Source: an uncultured Pelagibacteraceae bacterium (lineage in GTDB: Bacteria > Pseudomonadota > Alphaproteobacteria > Pelagibacterales > Pelagibacteraceae). Taken from it: a stretch of 64,000 nt of DNA. The position numbers and the translations under genes were made by a program. How positions within the stretch are numbered: position 1 is the first letter of the stretch; each line of letters opens with the position of its first letter. The notes beneath the pieces were generated by a model that saw only the letters and a list, made by a program, of their open reading frames with translations, was not told the DNA's origin and searched no databases. The stretch lies in NCBI GenBank assembly GCA_902524545.1, contig CABZDW010000005.1, forward strand, positions 1 through 64,000, given 5' to 3'. Below, one piece after another: positions 32,267 to 42,882 of this stretch.

Positions 32267-35110
32267 ATGTTATTAGGCAATTATTTTACCAATATAAATA
32301 GTAGCAAAAAAAAAATTTTTTTCTCAGGGATTTCATTCAATTCAAAAGATATTAAAAAAGATAATATTTTTTTTGCTATAGAGGGCAACAATTTTAACGG
32401 AAATAAATTTATTTCTACTGCAATTAAAAAAGGCTCTAAAATTATTATTAGCGAGAAAAGAATTTCAAATTTTCAAAAAGATATTTTATTCATTTATACT
32501 AAAAATGTACGAAAACTTTTAGCAGAAATTGCTTTTAAAATTTATAAGAATAAACCAAATAATTTAATTGCTGTTACTGGAACAAATGGAAAATCATCTG
32601 TTTCAGATTTTTATTTTCAATTATTGAAACTTAATAAAATAAAAGTCGCCTCAATTGGAACATTGGGTGTAAAATCAAAAAATATTAGACAAAATTTACC
32701 AAATACTACAATAGACCCAATTCGAATAGGGCAAGTACTATCTAAATTAAAAGCTAAAAAAATTAATAATGTAATTATGGAAGCATCTAGTCATGGTCTA
32801 AGTCAACATAGGCTAGATGGTTTAAAGTTTTCATCAGGTATTTTCACAAATTTATCTCAAGATCATTTAGATTATCATAAAAATTTTAAAGAATACTTTA
32901 AAGCAAAACAGTACTTATTTGAAAATTTGATAAAAACAAAAGGAAATGTAATAGCAGATGAAACAATACCAGAATATAAAAGAATAAAAAAAATTGCAAT
33001 TTCCAGAAAGTTAAAATTGCAAGCTTTAAATAGTAGCAAAAATCAATTTCAAATCTTATTTCATAGGTTTAGAGGCGAGAAACAAATATTAAAGATAAAA
33101 TACAATAATCTATCGAGAGAGGTAAATTTAAATCTTATTGGAAAAATACAATTAAAAAATATTTTAATGGCAATTATTGCAGCAAAAAATAGTAATTTAA
33201 GTTTAATAAAGATTCTAAATGTATTATCAAAACTTAAACCAGTAGATGGAAGATTTGAAAAAATAGGTAAAATCAAAAATAAGTCTAAGGTAATACTTGA
33301 TTATGCACATACACCAGATGCTCTAAGAATATGCCTTTCAAATCTTAAAGAGCAATTTCCAAATAAAAAAATAGTTTTACTTTTTGGCTGTGGAGGAAAT
33401 AGAGATCAAAATAAAAGATTCAAAATGGGAAAAATTGCAAGTAATTATTCTAAAGAAATTTATTTAACTGACGATAATCCTAGATTTGAAGATCCAAGAA
33501 AAATTAGAGATGACATTAAAAAGGGCATTCAAAACACTTTAATAAAAGAAATTCCAAATAGAAAACAAGCTATATCAGAGGCTGTTAAAAACTTAAATAC
33601 AGGTGATATTTTGTTAGTTGCTGGAAAAGGTCATGAAAAGATACAAGATTTTGGTAAAAAGAAAATTTTCTTTTCGGATAAAAAAATCATTTTAGACTGT
33701 ATTAAACTTAAAAATATTAACTTATCAAAAAACTTAAAGATAAATATCATTAAGGAAGTATCGAAAATCAAAAATAAAATTCCTTTAGTAAAAGCAGATA
33801 AGGCAAGAATCAACTCTAAAGAGGTAAACAAGAATGATATTTTTTTTGCTATTAAAGGAAAAAAAAATGATGGAAATAAATTTATTGGAGAGGCATTTAA
33901 AAATAAAGCGTCATTAGCTGTATTAAACAAAATTCAAAATAAATTTGATAGTAAACGTCAGATAAAAGTAAGAAATACATTAAAATTTATGACTGAAATT
34001 TCAAAAATATTTAGGAAAAATATCGATACAAATATAATTGCAATTACAGGAAGTTGTGGAAAAACCACTCTTAAAGAATTATTGGGCCATGTGTTAAGAA
34101 AAATTTCTAGTGTTAGTATTTCTCCTAAATCATATAACAATAAATTTGGAGTACCTTTAAGTTTACTTAATTTAAAACATAGTGATGAATTTGGAATTTT
34201 AGAGGTTGGTATGGATAAAAAAGGTGAGATTGATAATTTGACAAATATTATAAAACCAAATGTTGGCTTGATCACTAATATTAACTATGCACATGCAAAA
34301 AATTTCAAAAATATCCAACAAATTGCCTTAGCTAAAGGAGAGATAATTAAAAATATATTACCTGATGGTTTTGTTGTCTTGAATGCAGATGATAGTTTTT
34401 TCAAATTACATAAAAAAATTGCCCTAAATTATAATATTAACGTGGTCTCTTTTGGGATTAAAAGTAAAAAAGCAAATATTAAATTGTTGGATATAAAGAA
34501 AATTAAAAAAGTATTTAAAATTAAAATTAAAATAAATGATAAGTTTAAATATTTTATAATATCTAATAATTTTCAAAATAATATTTATAATATTTTAGGC
34601 GCTTTAAGTGTAATAAGTATTTACAAAAATGTACCTAAATTAAATAAAAAAATTTTCTTAGATTTCAGAAGCCCAGCAGGAAGAGGAGATCGTTCTATAA
34701 TTAAGATTGGTAGCAAAAAAATTAACTTAATTGATGAAAGTTATAATTCTAACCCTCTATCTTTAAAATCAGCTTTAAAGAATTATGATAATATTGACAC
34801 AAAAAAATATCGTAAATATCTTTTGCTTGGAGATATGATGGAACTTGGGAAACATTCAAAAAAACTTCACCGGTCAATAGCTCCTTTAATTAATAAAACA
34901 AATATTGATAAAGTATTTGTTATGGGAAAAATGGTCAGAGAAATATTTAATAATATTAAAAAAGTTAAAAAAGGAAGAATTTTAGTAAATAAGTTTGGAA
35001 TATTTGAATTTATTAAGAAAGATTTAAATAATAATGATTATTTAATGATTAAAGCCTCAAATGCGACAGGTTTCAATAGTATAGTAAATAATCTAAAGAG
35101 GTTAAATTAA
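32267..35110 (+). CDS. murEF: Fused MurE-MurF: UDP-MurNAc-L-Ala-D-Glu:meso-DAP ligase plus UDP-MurNAc-tripeptide:D-Ala-D-Ala ligase
   Basis: 947 aa with two Mur ligase modules: VTGTNGKSSVSDFYFQLL and DDNPRFEDP (MurE), then ITGSCGKTTLKELLGHVL...KSYNNKFGVPLSLL (MurF). Confidence 0.95.
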   Translation: MLLGNYFTNINSSKKKIFFSGISFNSKDIKKDNIFFAIEGNNFNGNKFISTAIKKGSKIIISEKRISNFQKDILFIYTKNVRKLLAEIAFKIYKNKPNNLIAVTGTNGKSSVSDFYFQLLKLNKIKVASIGTLGVKSKNIRQNLPNTTIDPIRIGQVLSKLKAKKINNVIMEASSHGLSQHRLDGLKFSSGIFTNLSQDHLDYHKNFKEYFKAKQYLFENLIKTKGNVIADETIPEYKRIKKIAISRKLKLQALNSSKNQFQILFHRFRGEKQILKIKYNNLSREVNLNLIGKIQLKNILMAIIAAKNSNLSLIKILNVLSKLKPVDGRFEKIGKIKNKSKVILDYAHTPDALRICLSNLKEQFPNKKIVLLFGCGGNRDQNKRFKMGKIASNYSKEIYLTDDNPRFEDPRKIRDDIKKGIQNTLIKEIPNRKQAISEAVKNLNTGDILLVAGKGHEKIQDFGKKKIFFSDKKIILDCIKLKNINLSKNLKINIIKEVSKIKNKIPLVKADKARINSKEVNKNDIFFAIKGKKNDGNKFIGEAFKNKASLAVLNKIQNKFDSKRQIKVRNTLKFMTEISKIFRKNIDTNIIAITGSCGKTTLKELLGHVLRKISSVSISPKSYNNKFGVPLSLLNLKHSDEFGILEVGMDKKGEIDNLTNIIKPNVGLITNINYAHAKNFKNIQQIALAKGEIIKNILPDGFVVLNADDSFFKLHKKIALNYNINVVSFGIKSKKANIKLLDIKKIKKVFKIKIKINDKFKYFIISNNFQNNIYNILGALSVISIYKNVPKLNKKIFLDFRSPAGRGDRSIIKIGSKKINLIDESYNSNPLSLKSALKNYDNIDTKKYRKYLLLGDMMELGKHSKKLHRSIAPLINKTNIDKVFVMGKMVREIFNNIKKVKKGRILVNKFGIFEFIKKDLNNNDYLMIKASNATGFNSIVNNLKRLN

Positions 35111-36195
35111 TGCTTTATCAATTTTTACTTAATTTTGTTGACACCTTTAGTTTTTTGAATGTATTTAAATACCTTACATTCAGGACTGGTTTATCTTTTT
35201 TTACTTCATTGGTTATTGTTTTAATTATAGGAGGATCTTTTATAAAATTTTTTTCAAAGCAAAAAATTTTAAATCCTATCCGCGATGATGGTCCAGAAGA
35301 TCATATAGTAAAAAAAATTGGAACTCCAACTATGGGTGGAGTAATTATTTTGTTTGGTTTATTGATATCAGTATTATTTTGGGCTGATTTGTCAAATTTA
35401 AATGTTTTATTTTGTATATACATAGCTATCTCTTTTGGTCTACTTGGGGCATTCGATGATTATAAAAAAATAAAGTATAGTAACTCTTCAGGCATTTCAT
35501 CAAAATTAAAACTAACTTTTCAAATAGTACTAGCAATAATTGGAGTAAGTATTTATGTTTACTTCAATGATTATCAAGATTTAACAAATCTGTACTTTCC
35601 TTTTTTTAAAAACCTTATTATTAATCTTGGATGGTTTTTTATACCTTTTTCAATATTTGTAATTATCGGTTCATCAAATGCAGTAAATCTTACTGATGGA
35701 TTAGATGGTTTAGCTACAGTCCCAGTAATACTTGTAGCAGCTTGTTTTGCGTTTATAAGTTATGTTACAGGAAATATGGTATTTTCAAATTATTTACAAA
35801 TTCCTTACATAGAAGGAACTGGAGAAATCTCAATTTTTTGTGGAGCTATTATTGGCTCCTGTTTAGGCTTTTTATGGTTTAATGCTCCTCCTGCAAAAAT
35901 TTTTATGGGAGATACTGGCTCTTTATCTTTAGGTGGCTCCTTGGGAGCAATTGGTATAATAACAAAACATGAAATAGTTTTAGCAATTACTGGAGGTTTA
36001 TTTGTTCTTGAAGCTGTTTCAGTGATTGTTCAGGTAATATCATTTAAAATTACTGGAAAAAGAGTTTTTAAGATGGCACCTATCCACCATCATTTTGAGA
36101 AAAAAGGTTGGCCTGAGTCAACAGTTGTAATTAGATTTTGGATAATTTCTATTATTTTAGCGATGATAGGACTTGCTACATTAAAATTAAGATAA
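35110..36195 (+). CDS. mraY: Phospho-N-acetylmuramoyl-pentapeptide-transferase
   Basis: DDGPEDHIVKKIGTPTMGGV; NLTDGLDGLA; MAPIHHHFEKKGW. Confidence 0.98.
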   Translation: MLYQFLLNFVDTFSFLNVFKYLTFRTGLSFFTSLVIVLIIGGSFIKFFSKQKILNPIRDDGPEDHIVKKIGTPTMGGVIILFGLLISVLFWADLSNLNVLFCIYIAISFGLLGAFDDYKKIKYSNSSGISSKLKLTFQIVLAIIGVSIYVYFNDYQDLTNLYFPFFKNLIINLGWFFIPFSIFVIIGSSNAVNLTDGLDGLATVPVILVAACFAFISYVTGNMVFSNYLQIPYIEGTGEISIFCGAIIGSCLGFLWFNAPPAKIFMGDTGSLSLGGSLGAIGIITKHEIVLAITGGLFVLEAVSVIVQVISFKITGKRVFKMAPIHHHFEKKGWPESTVVIRFWIISIILAMIGLATLKLR

Positions 36196-37505
36196 TGCGT
36201 GATAATTCACAAATTTTTTTTAATAAAAAAATTTTGATTTATGGATTAGGAAAAAGTGGTCTTTCATCATTCAATTTTTTAAAAAATAAAAATGATGTAT
36301 ATTTATTTGACGATAATTTAAGTCTTAAAATTAATAAGTCTATTAAAAAAAAAACTCTAAATTTCAATGAATTATTAAAAACTAAATTTGATTTAATAAT
36401 ATTAAGCCCAGGAATTGATATAAAAAAATGTAAGTTAAAAAATTTACTTAAAAAAAAACATAAGTATATTTATACAGATCTAGATATTTTTCACTCATTT
36501 TATAGAAATATCTCTTTTACAATAACTGGTACAAACGGAAAATCGACCACATGTAAACTTTTGTATGATATCTTAAAAGATCAAAAAAAAGATGTAAGAT
36601 TAGCAGGAAATATTGGCACACCAATACTATCTATTAATAATTTTTCAAAAAAAACAATTTTCGTAATTGAGGCTTCATCCTACCAATTAGAATATAGTAA
36701 AATTTTTTCATCGAAATTTTCTGCTATCCTTAATATAGCACCAGATCATTTAGAGAGACATGGAAACCTAAATAATTATATAGATGCAAAATTAAAAATT
36801 TTTAATAATCAAAAAAGAGGAGCAATTGGATTTATAAATAAAAATGATCATTTAATTCAAAAAAGAATTAAAACAAAAAAGCTCAAATTCAAACTGGTAA
36901 ATGTAGATACAAAGTTAAATAATTTTATTTTGAAAAAAATTAGAAATAAATATTTTTTATCAAGGTCAAATCAAGCAAATCTATCATTCGTTTTAGAAAT
37001 GATAAAAAAAATTAATGTAAAATTAAATAAATTATTAAAAATCGTTAACAAATTTAAAGGATTAAATTATAGGCAGAAAATTATCTATAACAAAAATAAA
37101 TTAATTATAATTAATGATTCTAAATCAACAAGTTATTCTTCTTCAAAAGAATTATTAGAAATGTATGAAAATATTCATTGGTTAATTGGAGGTATTCCAA
37201 AAAAAAATGATAAGTTATTGTTATCAAAAAAATATTTTAAAAATATTAAAATTTATGTTTTTGGTAAAAACTTTAAAAAGTTCTCAAAAGATTTAAAGGA
37301 CAAGGCAGAATTTAAAAGGTTTAATAATTTAAATTTTGCACTATCAGCAATTTTTAAGAACATTTATAAAAAAAAACACTCAAATAATACGATCCTATTT
37401 AGCCCAGCCTCTGCATCATTTGATAGTTTTAAAAATTTTGAGGAAAGAGGCTCATATTTTAATAAGTTAATAAAAAGATATATTAATGAAAGAAAAATTA
37501 TTTAG
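36195..37505 (+). CDS. murD: UDP-N-acetylmuramoylalanine--D-glutamate ligase
   Basis: ITGTNGKSTTCKLLYDIL, ILNIAPDHLERHG; start taken as ATG 36195 rather than the longer ORF start. Confidence 0.95.
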   Translation: MRDNSQIFFNKKILIYGLGKSGLSSFNFLKNKNDVYLFDDNLSLKINKSIKKKTLNFNELLKTKFDLIILSPGIDIKKCKLKNLLKKKHKYIYTDLDIFHSFYRNISFTITGTNGKSTTCKLLYDILKDQKKDVRLAGNIGTPILSINNFSKKTIFVIEASSYQLEYSKIFSSKFSAILNIAPDHLERHGNLNNYIDAKLKIFNNQKRGAIGFINKNDHLIQKRIKTKKLKFKLVNVDTKLNNFILKKIRNKYFLSRSNQANLSFVLEMIKKINVKLNKLLKIVNKFKGLNYRQKIIYNKNKLIIINDSKSTSYSSSKELLEMYENIHWLIGGIPKKNDKLLLSKKYFKNIKIYVFGKNFKKFSKDLKDKAEFKRFNNLNFALSAIFKNIYKKKHSNNTILFSPASASFDSFKNFEERGSYFNKLIKRYINERKII

Positions 37506-38613
37506 TTATATTTCTTTTTATCAGTGGTGGAAAAGTCTTGATAAACTTATTTTATCATTGATCTTAATTTTATTTTTGGCGGGTTTATTTTTCTCACTTG
37601 TTTCGACTTCCCTAATTGCATCTGATAAATTAGATACGAATACTTATTTCTTTTTTTTTAAACATATAGTTTTTGTTTTTTTTGGCTTTTTTTTAATTTT
37701 TTTCTTATCTTTTATATCTGAAAAAGAAATCTATAGAATTTCAATAATAATTTTCTGTTTATCATTAGTTTTGTTATTCCTGGTTCCTATAATTGGAGTG
37801 GAGATTAAAGGTTCCAAGAGATGGATTGATTTGTTGTTATTACCAAGAATTCAACCCATTGAGTTTGTAAAGCCTTTTTTAATAGTAATAATAAGTATGA
37901 TAATTTGCTCTCAAAAATATACAAATTTTAATTTGAAATACTTCTTATCTTTTTTATTAACTATACTGATATCGAGTCTTTTGATACTTCAACCAGATAT
38001 TGGTCAAACTCTTTTAATCGGTTTTAGTTGGTTAGTTTTGATTTTTATTTCTGGTATTAATATATTTTTCTTGAGCTTAGTTTTCTTTATTTCTTTAACT
38101 GTGATAGCGTCTATCATTAGTTACCTTCCACAATTTAAATATATAAAAGATAGATTATTTTCCTTTTTTAATCCTGAAACGGGTACTCATAACTTTCAAT
38201 CAGATAAAGCATTAGAAGCTATAATAAGTGGAGGTTTTTTTGGAAAAGGTATTGGAGAGGGAACATTAAAAAACAGAGTCCCCGAAGCTCATACTGACTA
38301 CATTATTTCAGTAATTTCAGAAGAGTTTGGAGTAATCTTGATAATGTTAATTTTATTAACCTACCTAGTATTGATATTTTCAGTTCTGAAAAAGGTTAAC
38401 AAAGAAAATGATAAAAAGATCAAACTAATACTTACCGGATCTATTAGTTTAATACTTATGCAAGCAATGATTCATATAGGGGTAAATATTAGATTATTCC
38501 CAACTACAGGAATGACTTTACCATTTTTAAGTTATGGCGGGTCATCGATTATAAGTATTTCTATAATGTCTGGTATAATTTTAAATTTAACTAAAAGAAA
38601 AATAACTCAATGA
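37486..38613 (+). CDS. ftsW: Lipid II polymerase / cell division protein FtsW (SEDS)
   Basis: GSKRWIDL...PRIQPIEFVKPFLI; AHTDYIISVISEEFG; FLSYGGSS. Confidence 0.95.
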   Translation: MKEKLFSYISFYQWWKSLDKLILSLILILFLAGLFFSLVSTSLIASDKLDTNTYFFFFKHIVFVFFGFFLIFFLSFISEKEIYRISIIIFCLSLVLLFLVPIIGVEIKGSKRWIDLLLLPRIQPIEFVKPFLIVIISMIICSQKYTNFNLKYFLSFLLTILISSLLILQPDIGQTLLIGFSWLVLIFISGINIFFLSLVFFISLTVIASIISYLPQFKYIKDRLFSFFNPETGTHNFQSDKALEAIISGGFFGKGIGEGTLKNRVPEAHTDYIISVISEEFGVILIMLILLTYLVLIFSVLKKVNKENDKKIKLILTGSISLILMQAMIHIGVNIRLFPTTGMTLPFLSYGGSSIISISIMSGIILNLTKRKITQ

Positions 38614-39674
38614 AAAATATATTAATTTCAACGGGAGGGTCAGGGGGACATGTAGTGCCAGCAAAAATTCTAAGTGAACATTTGCAATCAAATTTCAATG
38701 TTTTTATTTCTACTGATTTAAGAGGGTTGAAATATTTAGATAGTAAAAAAAATGACATTGTTTTAATAAATACTCCCAAATTAAATCTTAATATATTTTT
38801 TATCTTTAAAATATTCCAAATAATTTATTTGGTAATTAAAACAGTTTTATTATTAAAAAAAAATAAGATTAATATTGTTTTTTCAACAGGAGGATATATG
38901 TCATTACCTGTTTGTTTTGGTGCAAAATTATTGGGAATAAAGATATACTTACTCGAACCTAATATTGTTTTAGGTAGAGCAAACAGACTCTTTTTGAGTT
39001 TTTGCAATAAAATTTTTACTTATACAGAAAAGTTAAAAAACTTTCCTGAAAAACTTAAACATAAAATTCAGACAATATCTCCACTAGTAAAAAAAAATTT
39101 TTATGAGAAAAGAGAAATTAAAACAGAAAATAAAGTATTCTGCCTTTTAGTTGTAGGTGGCAGTCAAGGAGCAAAGATTTTTGATAATGTAGTAAAAAAT
39201 GTTATCGTTAATTTATCGAAAAAAAATAAAATTAAAATCATTCAACAAACTCACAAAAGTAATACTGATAATTTAAAGAATATTTATGATGAGGCTGAAA
39301 TTGAAAATACTATTTTTGATTTTGAAGAAAATTTAGCAGATTTGATAAATCAATCAGACCTATGTATTACACGCGCTGGTGCATCTACTTTAGCAGAATT
39401 ATCAATCATGAATAAACCATTCTTAACAATCCCACTAGTTTCAGCAAAAGATAACCATCAACTTGAAAATGCAAATTTTTATCAAAATTTAGGTTGCTGC
39501 TGGATTATGAGTCAAAAACACTTTAATGACGTCAATTTAGAAAAATTTTTAGATCATATAATTATCAATAAGTCTGAGTACAATGTAAAAAAAAATAATT
39601 TAGAAAAACATAATTTTCAAAATTCTTGGAATAATATAAACAAAAAAATATTGGAAACTATTAATGAAAATTGA
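38610..39674 (+). CDS. murG: UDP-GlcNAc:MurNAc-pentapeptide-undecaprenol GlcNAc transferase
   Basis: STGGSGGHVVPA; VVGGSQGAKIFDNVV; ITRAGASTLAEL. Confidence 0.96.
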   Translation: MKNILISTGGSGGHVVPAKILSEHLQSNFNVFISTDLRGLKYLDSKKNDIVLINTPKLNLNIFFIFKIFQIIYLVIKTVLLLKKNKINIVFSTGGYMSLPVCFGAKLLGIKIYLLEPNIVLGRANRLFLSFCNKIFTYTEKLKNFPEKLKHKIQTISPLVKKNFYEKREIKTENKVFCLLVVGGSQGAKIFDNVVKNVIVNLSKKNKIKIIQQTHKSNTDNLKNIYDEAEIENTIFDFEENLADLINQSDLCITRAGASTLAELSIMNKPFLTIPLVSAKDNHQLENANFYQNLGCCWIMSQKHFNDVNLEKFLDHIIINKSEYNVKKNNLEKHNFQNSWNNINKKILETINEN

Positions 39675-41058
39675 ATTAGCTAAAAAAGAGATTATCCATT
39701 TTATAGGGATTGGTGGAATAGGTATGAGTGGTCTCGCACTGATTATGAAGGCAAAAGGTTTTCAAATTCAAGGTAGCGATATAAGTAAGAACAAAAATAT
39801 CGAAAAATTAAAAAAACAGGGTGTAAGAATTTTTATTGGTCACAAAAAACAAAATATAAAAGATGTTACAATTGTAGTGACTTCCTCTGCTATAAAAAAA
39901 AATAATCCAGAATTACTAGAGGCTAAAAAAAAAGTATTACCAGTAATAAAAAGAGGGAAGATGTTAGCAAATCTTGTTTCTTTAATGAAAAATATTGTTG
40001 TAGTTGGATCTCACGGCAAAACAACAACGACATCTTTAGTAAGTTCTATTTTTGAAAATACTAAGTTAGATCCGACAATAATCAATGGAGGCATAATAAA
40101 TTCAATAAAGAGCACAGCAAAATTAGGTAAGAGTGACTGGTCTATATTAGAGGCAGATGAATCAGATGGAAGTTTTACTCATATTTCACCCACATATTCA
40201 ATTATAACAAACATTGATAGAGAACACATGGATTTTTATAAATCAATGAAGGATTTAAAAAATCATTTTCTACACTTTATAAAAAAAGTTCCATCATTTG
40301 GAAAATCTTTTATTTGTATTGACGATAAAATTAACAATCAATTAAGTAAAGATATCAAAAATAAAAACTTTTTTACATATGGAGTCAAGTCTAACGCTAA
40401 TTTTCTTATAAAAAACATAACTCAAAACAAACTTTTTTCAAAATTTGATTTATCTATAAATTTACCAAATAAAAAAAAAATAATTTTAAAAAACTTTAAG
40501 ATCCCATTATTAGGTGTTCATAATATAAGAAACTCTACAGCTGCAATTGCAGTTGCTCTTACTGTAGGAATTCCAGTGTCTAATATTAAAAAAGGTCTGA
40601 AAAACTTTAAAGGTGTCCAGCGAAGATTTAATAAGATATTTACATTTAATGGAGTTGATATTTATGATGATTATGCACATCATCCAACAGAGATAAAATC
40701 TGTATTAGAGGGAGTTAAAAAAGTTTTTGATAATTGTGAAAAAGTCTGTGTTTTTCAACCACATAGAATATCAAGATTAAAAGATTTAAGAAGTGAATTT
40801 ACTCATTGTTTTAGAGATGCAGACACAATTATATTATGTCCCATTTTTACAGCCGGAGAAAAAATTAAATTAGGTTTTAATTATGATGATTTTGCAAAAG
40901 AAATAATCAAAAATTCAAAAGTAAAACTATTTATGATTAAAAATAATGTTGAATTAGCAAAATTTCTTAAACAAAATATTTATGGAAATAAAATCGTCAT
41001 AGGAATGGGTGCTGGTTCAATTTCAAATTGGATGAAAAAATTACCTGAATTAATGTAA
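39664..41058 (+). CDS. murC: UDP-N-acetylmuramate--L-alanine ligase
   Basis: HFIGIGGIGMSGLALIM; VVGSHGKTTTTSLVSSIF; YDDYAHHPTEI. Confidence 0.97.
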   Translation: MKIELAKKEIIHFIGIGGIGMSGLALIMKAKGFQIQGSDISKNKNIEKLKKQGVRIFIGHKKQNIKDVTIVVTSSAIKKNNPELLEAKKKVLPVIKRGKMLANLVSLMKNIVVVGSHGKTTTTSLVSSIFENTKLDPTIINGGIINSIKSTAKLGKSDWSILEADESDGSFTHISPTYSIITNIDREHMDFYKSMKDLKNHFLHFIKKVPSFGKSFICIDDKINNQLSKDIKNKNFFTYGVKSNANFLIKNITQNKLFSKFDLSINLPNKKKIILKNFKIPLLGVHNIRNSTAAIAVALTVGIPVSNIKKGLKNFKGVQRRFNKIFTFNGVDIYDDYAHHPTEIKSVLEGVKKVFDNCEKVCVFQPHRISRLKDLRSEFTHCFRDADTIILCPIFTAGEKIKLGFNYDDFAKEIIKNSKVKLFMIKNNVELAKFLKQNIYGNKIVIGMGAGSISNWMKKLPELM

Positions 41059-41966
41059 TGCGGATACATCAACTTAAAGATTTGTTAAAAGACTTTGATA
41101 AAAATATAATTTACAATCAAGATTTAAAAAAAAAAAATTGGTTTAATATTGGAGGAAAGTCCAAAGTTTTTTACAAGGCAGAAAATTTAAGGGATTTAGT
41201 TAAATTTCTCAAATTACTAGATAATAAGGAAAAAATCTTTATCATTGGCGCAGGGTCTAACACTTTAATCTCAGATAATATTTTTGATGGAGTCGTGATA
41301 AAGCTTAGTAAAAATTTTAGTAGAATATCTTTATTAAGAGAGGATGTAATAATTTCTGGAAGTAGCGTTTTAGATAATAGTTTATCTAGTTTTGCTGCTG
41401 AAAATAATTTGAGTGGATTTGAGTTTTTATCTTGCATCCCAGGATCTATAGGTGGAGGAATTAAAATGAATGCTGGATGTTTTGGAAGAGAATTTAAAGA
41501 TATTCTTGTTTCCATTCAAGCTATAGATCAAAAGGGGAATTTAATAACAATTCCATCAAAAGAAATAAATTTTGATTATAGAAACAATGATTTGTCTGAA
41601 GATCTGATTTTTTTAAGTGCTTCTTTTAAAGGAATTAAAAGTACCTTTAACAAAGTAAATAGTGAAGTAATAAAAATGAAATCTTTAAAAGAAAAAAATC
41701 AACCAATGAGAATTAAAACAGGTGGAAGTACTTTTAAAAACCCAATAAATCAAACAAATAAAAAGGTTTGGGAACTGATAAGAGAATCAGTGTCAATTGA
41801 TACCAAGTTTGGTGATGCATATATTTCAGAAAAGCATTCAAATTTTTTTGTAAATAAGGGTAACGCAACATTTAATGATATGAAAAAATTAATTGATTTT
41901 GTCTCAAAAAAAGTTTTAGAAAAAACTGGTATAAAATTAGATAAAGAAATTAAAATATTGGAATAA
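41058..41966 (+). CDS. murB: UDP-N-acetylenolpyruvoylglucosamine reductase
   Basis: NWFNIGGKSKVFY; IIGAGSNTLISD; IPGSIGGGIKMNAGCFGREF; GGSTFKNP. Confidence 0.96.
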   Translation: MRIHQLKDLLKDFDKNIIYNQDLKKKNWFNIGGKSKVFYKAENLRDLVKFLKLLDNKEKIFIIGAGSNTLISDNIFDGVVIKLSKNFSRISLLREDVIISGSSVLDNSLSSFAAENNLSGFEFLSCIPGSIGGGIKMNAGCFGREFKDILVSIQAIDQKGNLITIPSKEINFDYRNNDLSEDLIFLSASFKGIKSTFNKVNSEVIKMKSLKEKNQPMRIKTGGSTFKNPINQTNKKVWELIRESVSIDTKFGDAYISEKHSNFFVNKGNATFNDMKKLIDFVSKKVLEKTGIKLDKEIKILE

Positions 41967-41967
41967 A

Positions 41968-42882
41968 TTGAAAAAGAAAATTTTGATAATTTCAGGCGGT
42001 ATTTCTAAGGAAAGAATTATCAGCTTAGAGACAGGGAGGCAGGTTGCAAAAGAATTAAAAAGAAATAATTACATAGTAAAAATATGCGAGCCAGACAAAG
42101 ATTTAATATCTGTAACAAAAAGTTTTAAACCCCATTTAATTTTTAATGCTCTACACGGGCAGTTTGGTGAAGATGGATACATACAAACAATCCTTGAAAC
42201 AATAGGTATACCTTATACCCATTCAGGTGTAATTGCCTCTGCTAAAGCAATGGATAAAGAAATTTCTAAAAAAATTTTTATTAAAAATAAAATTTTAACA
42301 CCTAAATATTTCATTTTTACTTTCAATAAAACTAATAAAGAACTTATAAGTTTAGTAAAAAAAAAGTTAAACTTTCCTGTTGTGATTAAACCAATAAATG
42401 AAGGTTCTAGTGTAAATGTTTATATTTGTACGAAGAATAATTTATCGAGAAACATAAAATTGTTAAAAGATTATAAAAAAGTATTGATAGAACAATTTAT
42501 TCCTGGGAGAGAGATTCAGTCTGCGATAATTGGAAAGAAGAAGCTTGGGGCAATTGAGCTTAAACCAAAGAGGAAATTTTATGATTATCAGGCAAAATAT
42601 AATTCTAATGCCAAAACAGAACATATAATTCCCGTAGACATAACAAAAAAAAAATTCAAAATTCTTATGGATACAACTTTAAAAGCACATAATTTGATGG
42701 GGTGTAGAGGAGTTACTAGATCAGATTTCAAATATTTTAGAGGAAAATTTTACCTTTTAGAAATTAATACACAGCCAGGAATGACAAAACTATCTTTAGT
42801 TCCTGAGATATCAGCCTATATTGGAATTAATTTCATAAATCTAATAAAATTAATTTTAAAAGATGCATCTATTAATAAGTAA
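41968..42882 (+). CDS. ddl: D-alanine--D-alanine ligase (TTG start)
   Basis: ISGGISKERIISLETGRQV; LHGQFGEDGYIQTILE; ATP-grasp; LLEINTQPGMTKLSLVPE. Confidence 0.95.
   Translation: MKKKILIISGGISKERIISLETGRQVAKELKRNNYIVKICEPDKDLISVTKSFKPHLIFNALHGQFGEDGYIQTILETIGIPYTHSGVIASAKAMDKEISKKIFIKNKILTPKYFIFTFNKTNKELISLVKKKLNFPVVIKPINEGSSVNVYICTKNNLSRNIKLLKDYKKVLIEQFIPGREIQSAIIGKKKLGAIELKPKRKFYDYQAKYNSNAKTEHIIPVDITKKKFKILMDTTLKAHNLMGCRGVTRSDFKYFRGKFYLLEINTQPGMTKLSLVPEISAYIGINFINLIKLILKDASINK

Noticed and set aside
41171-41515. 114-aa minus ORF inside murB
   Set aside because: Antisense to a conserved CDS; composition bias
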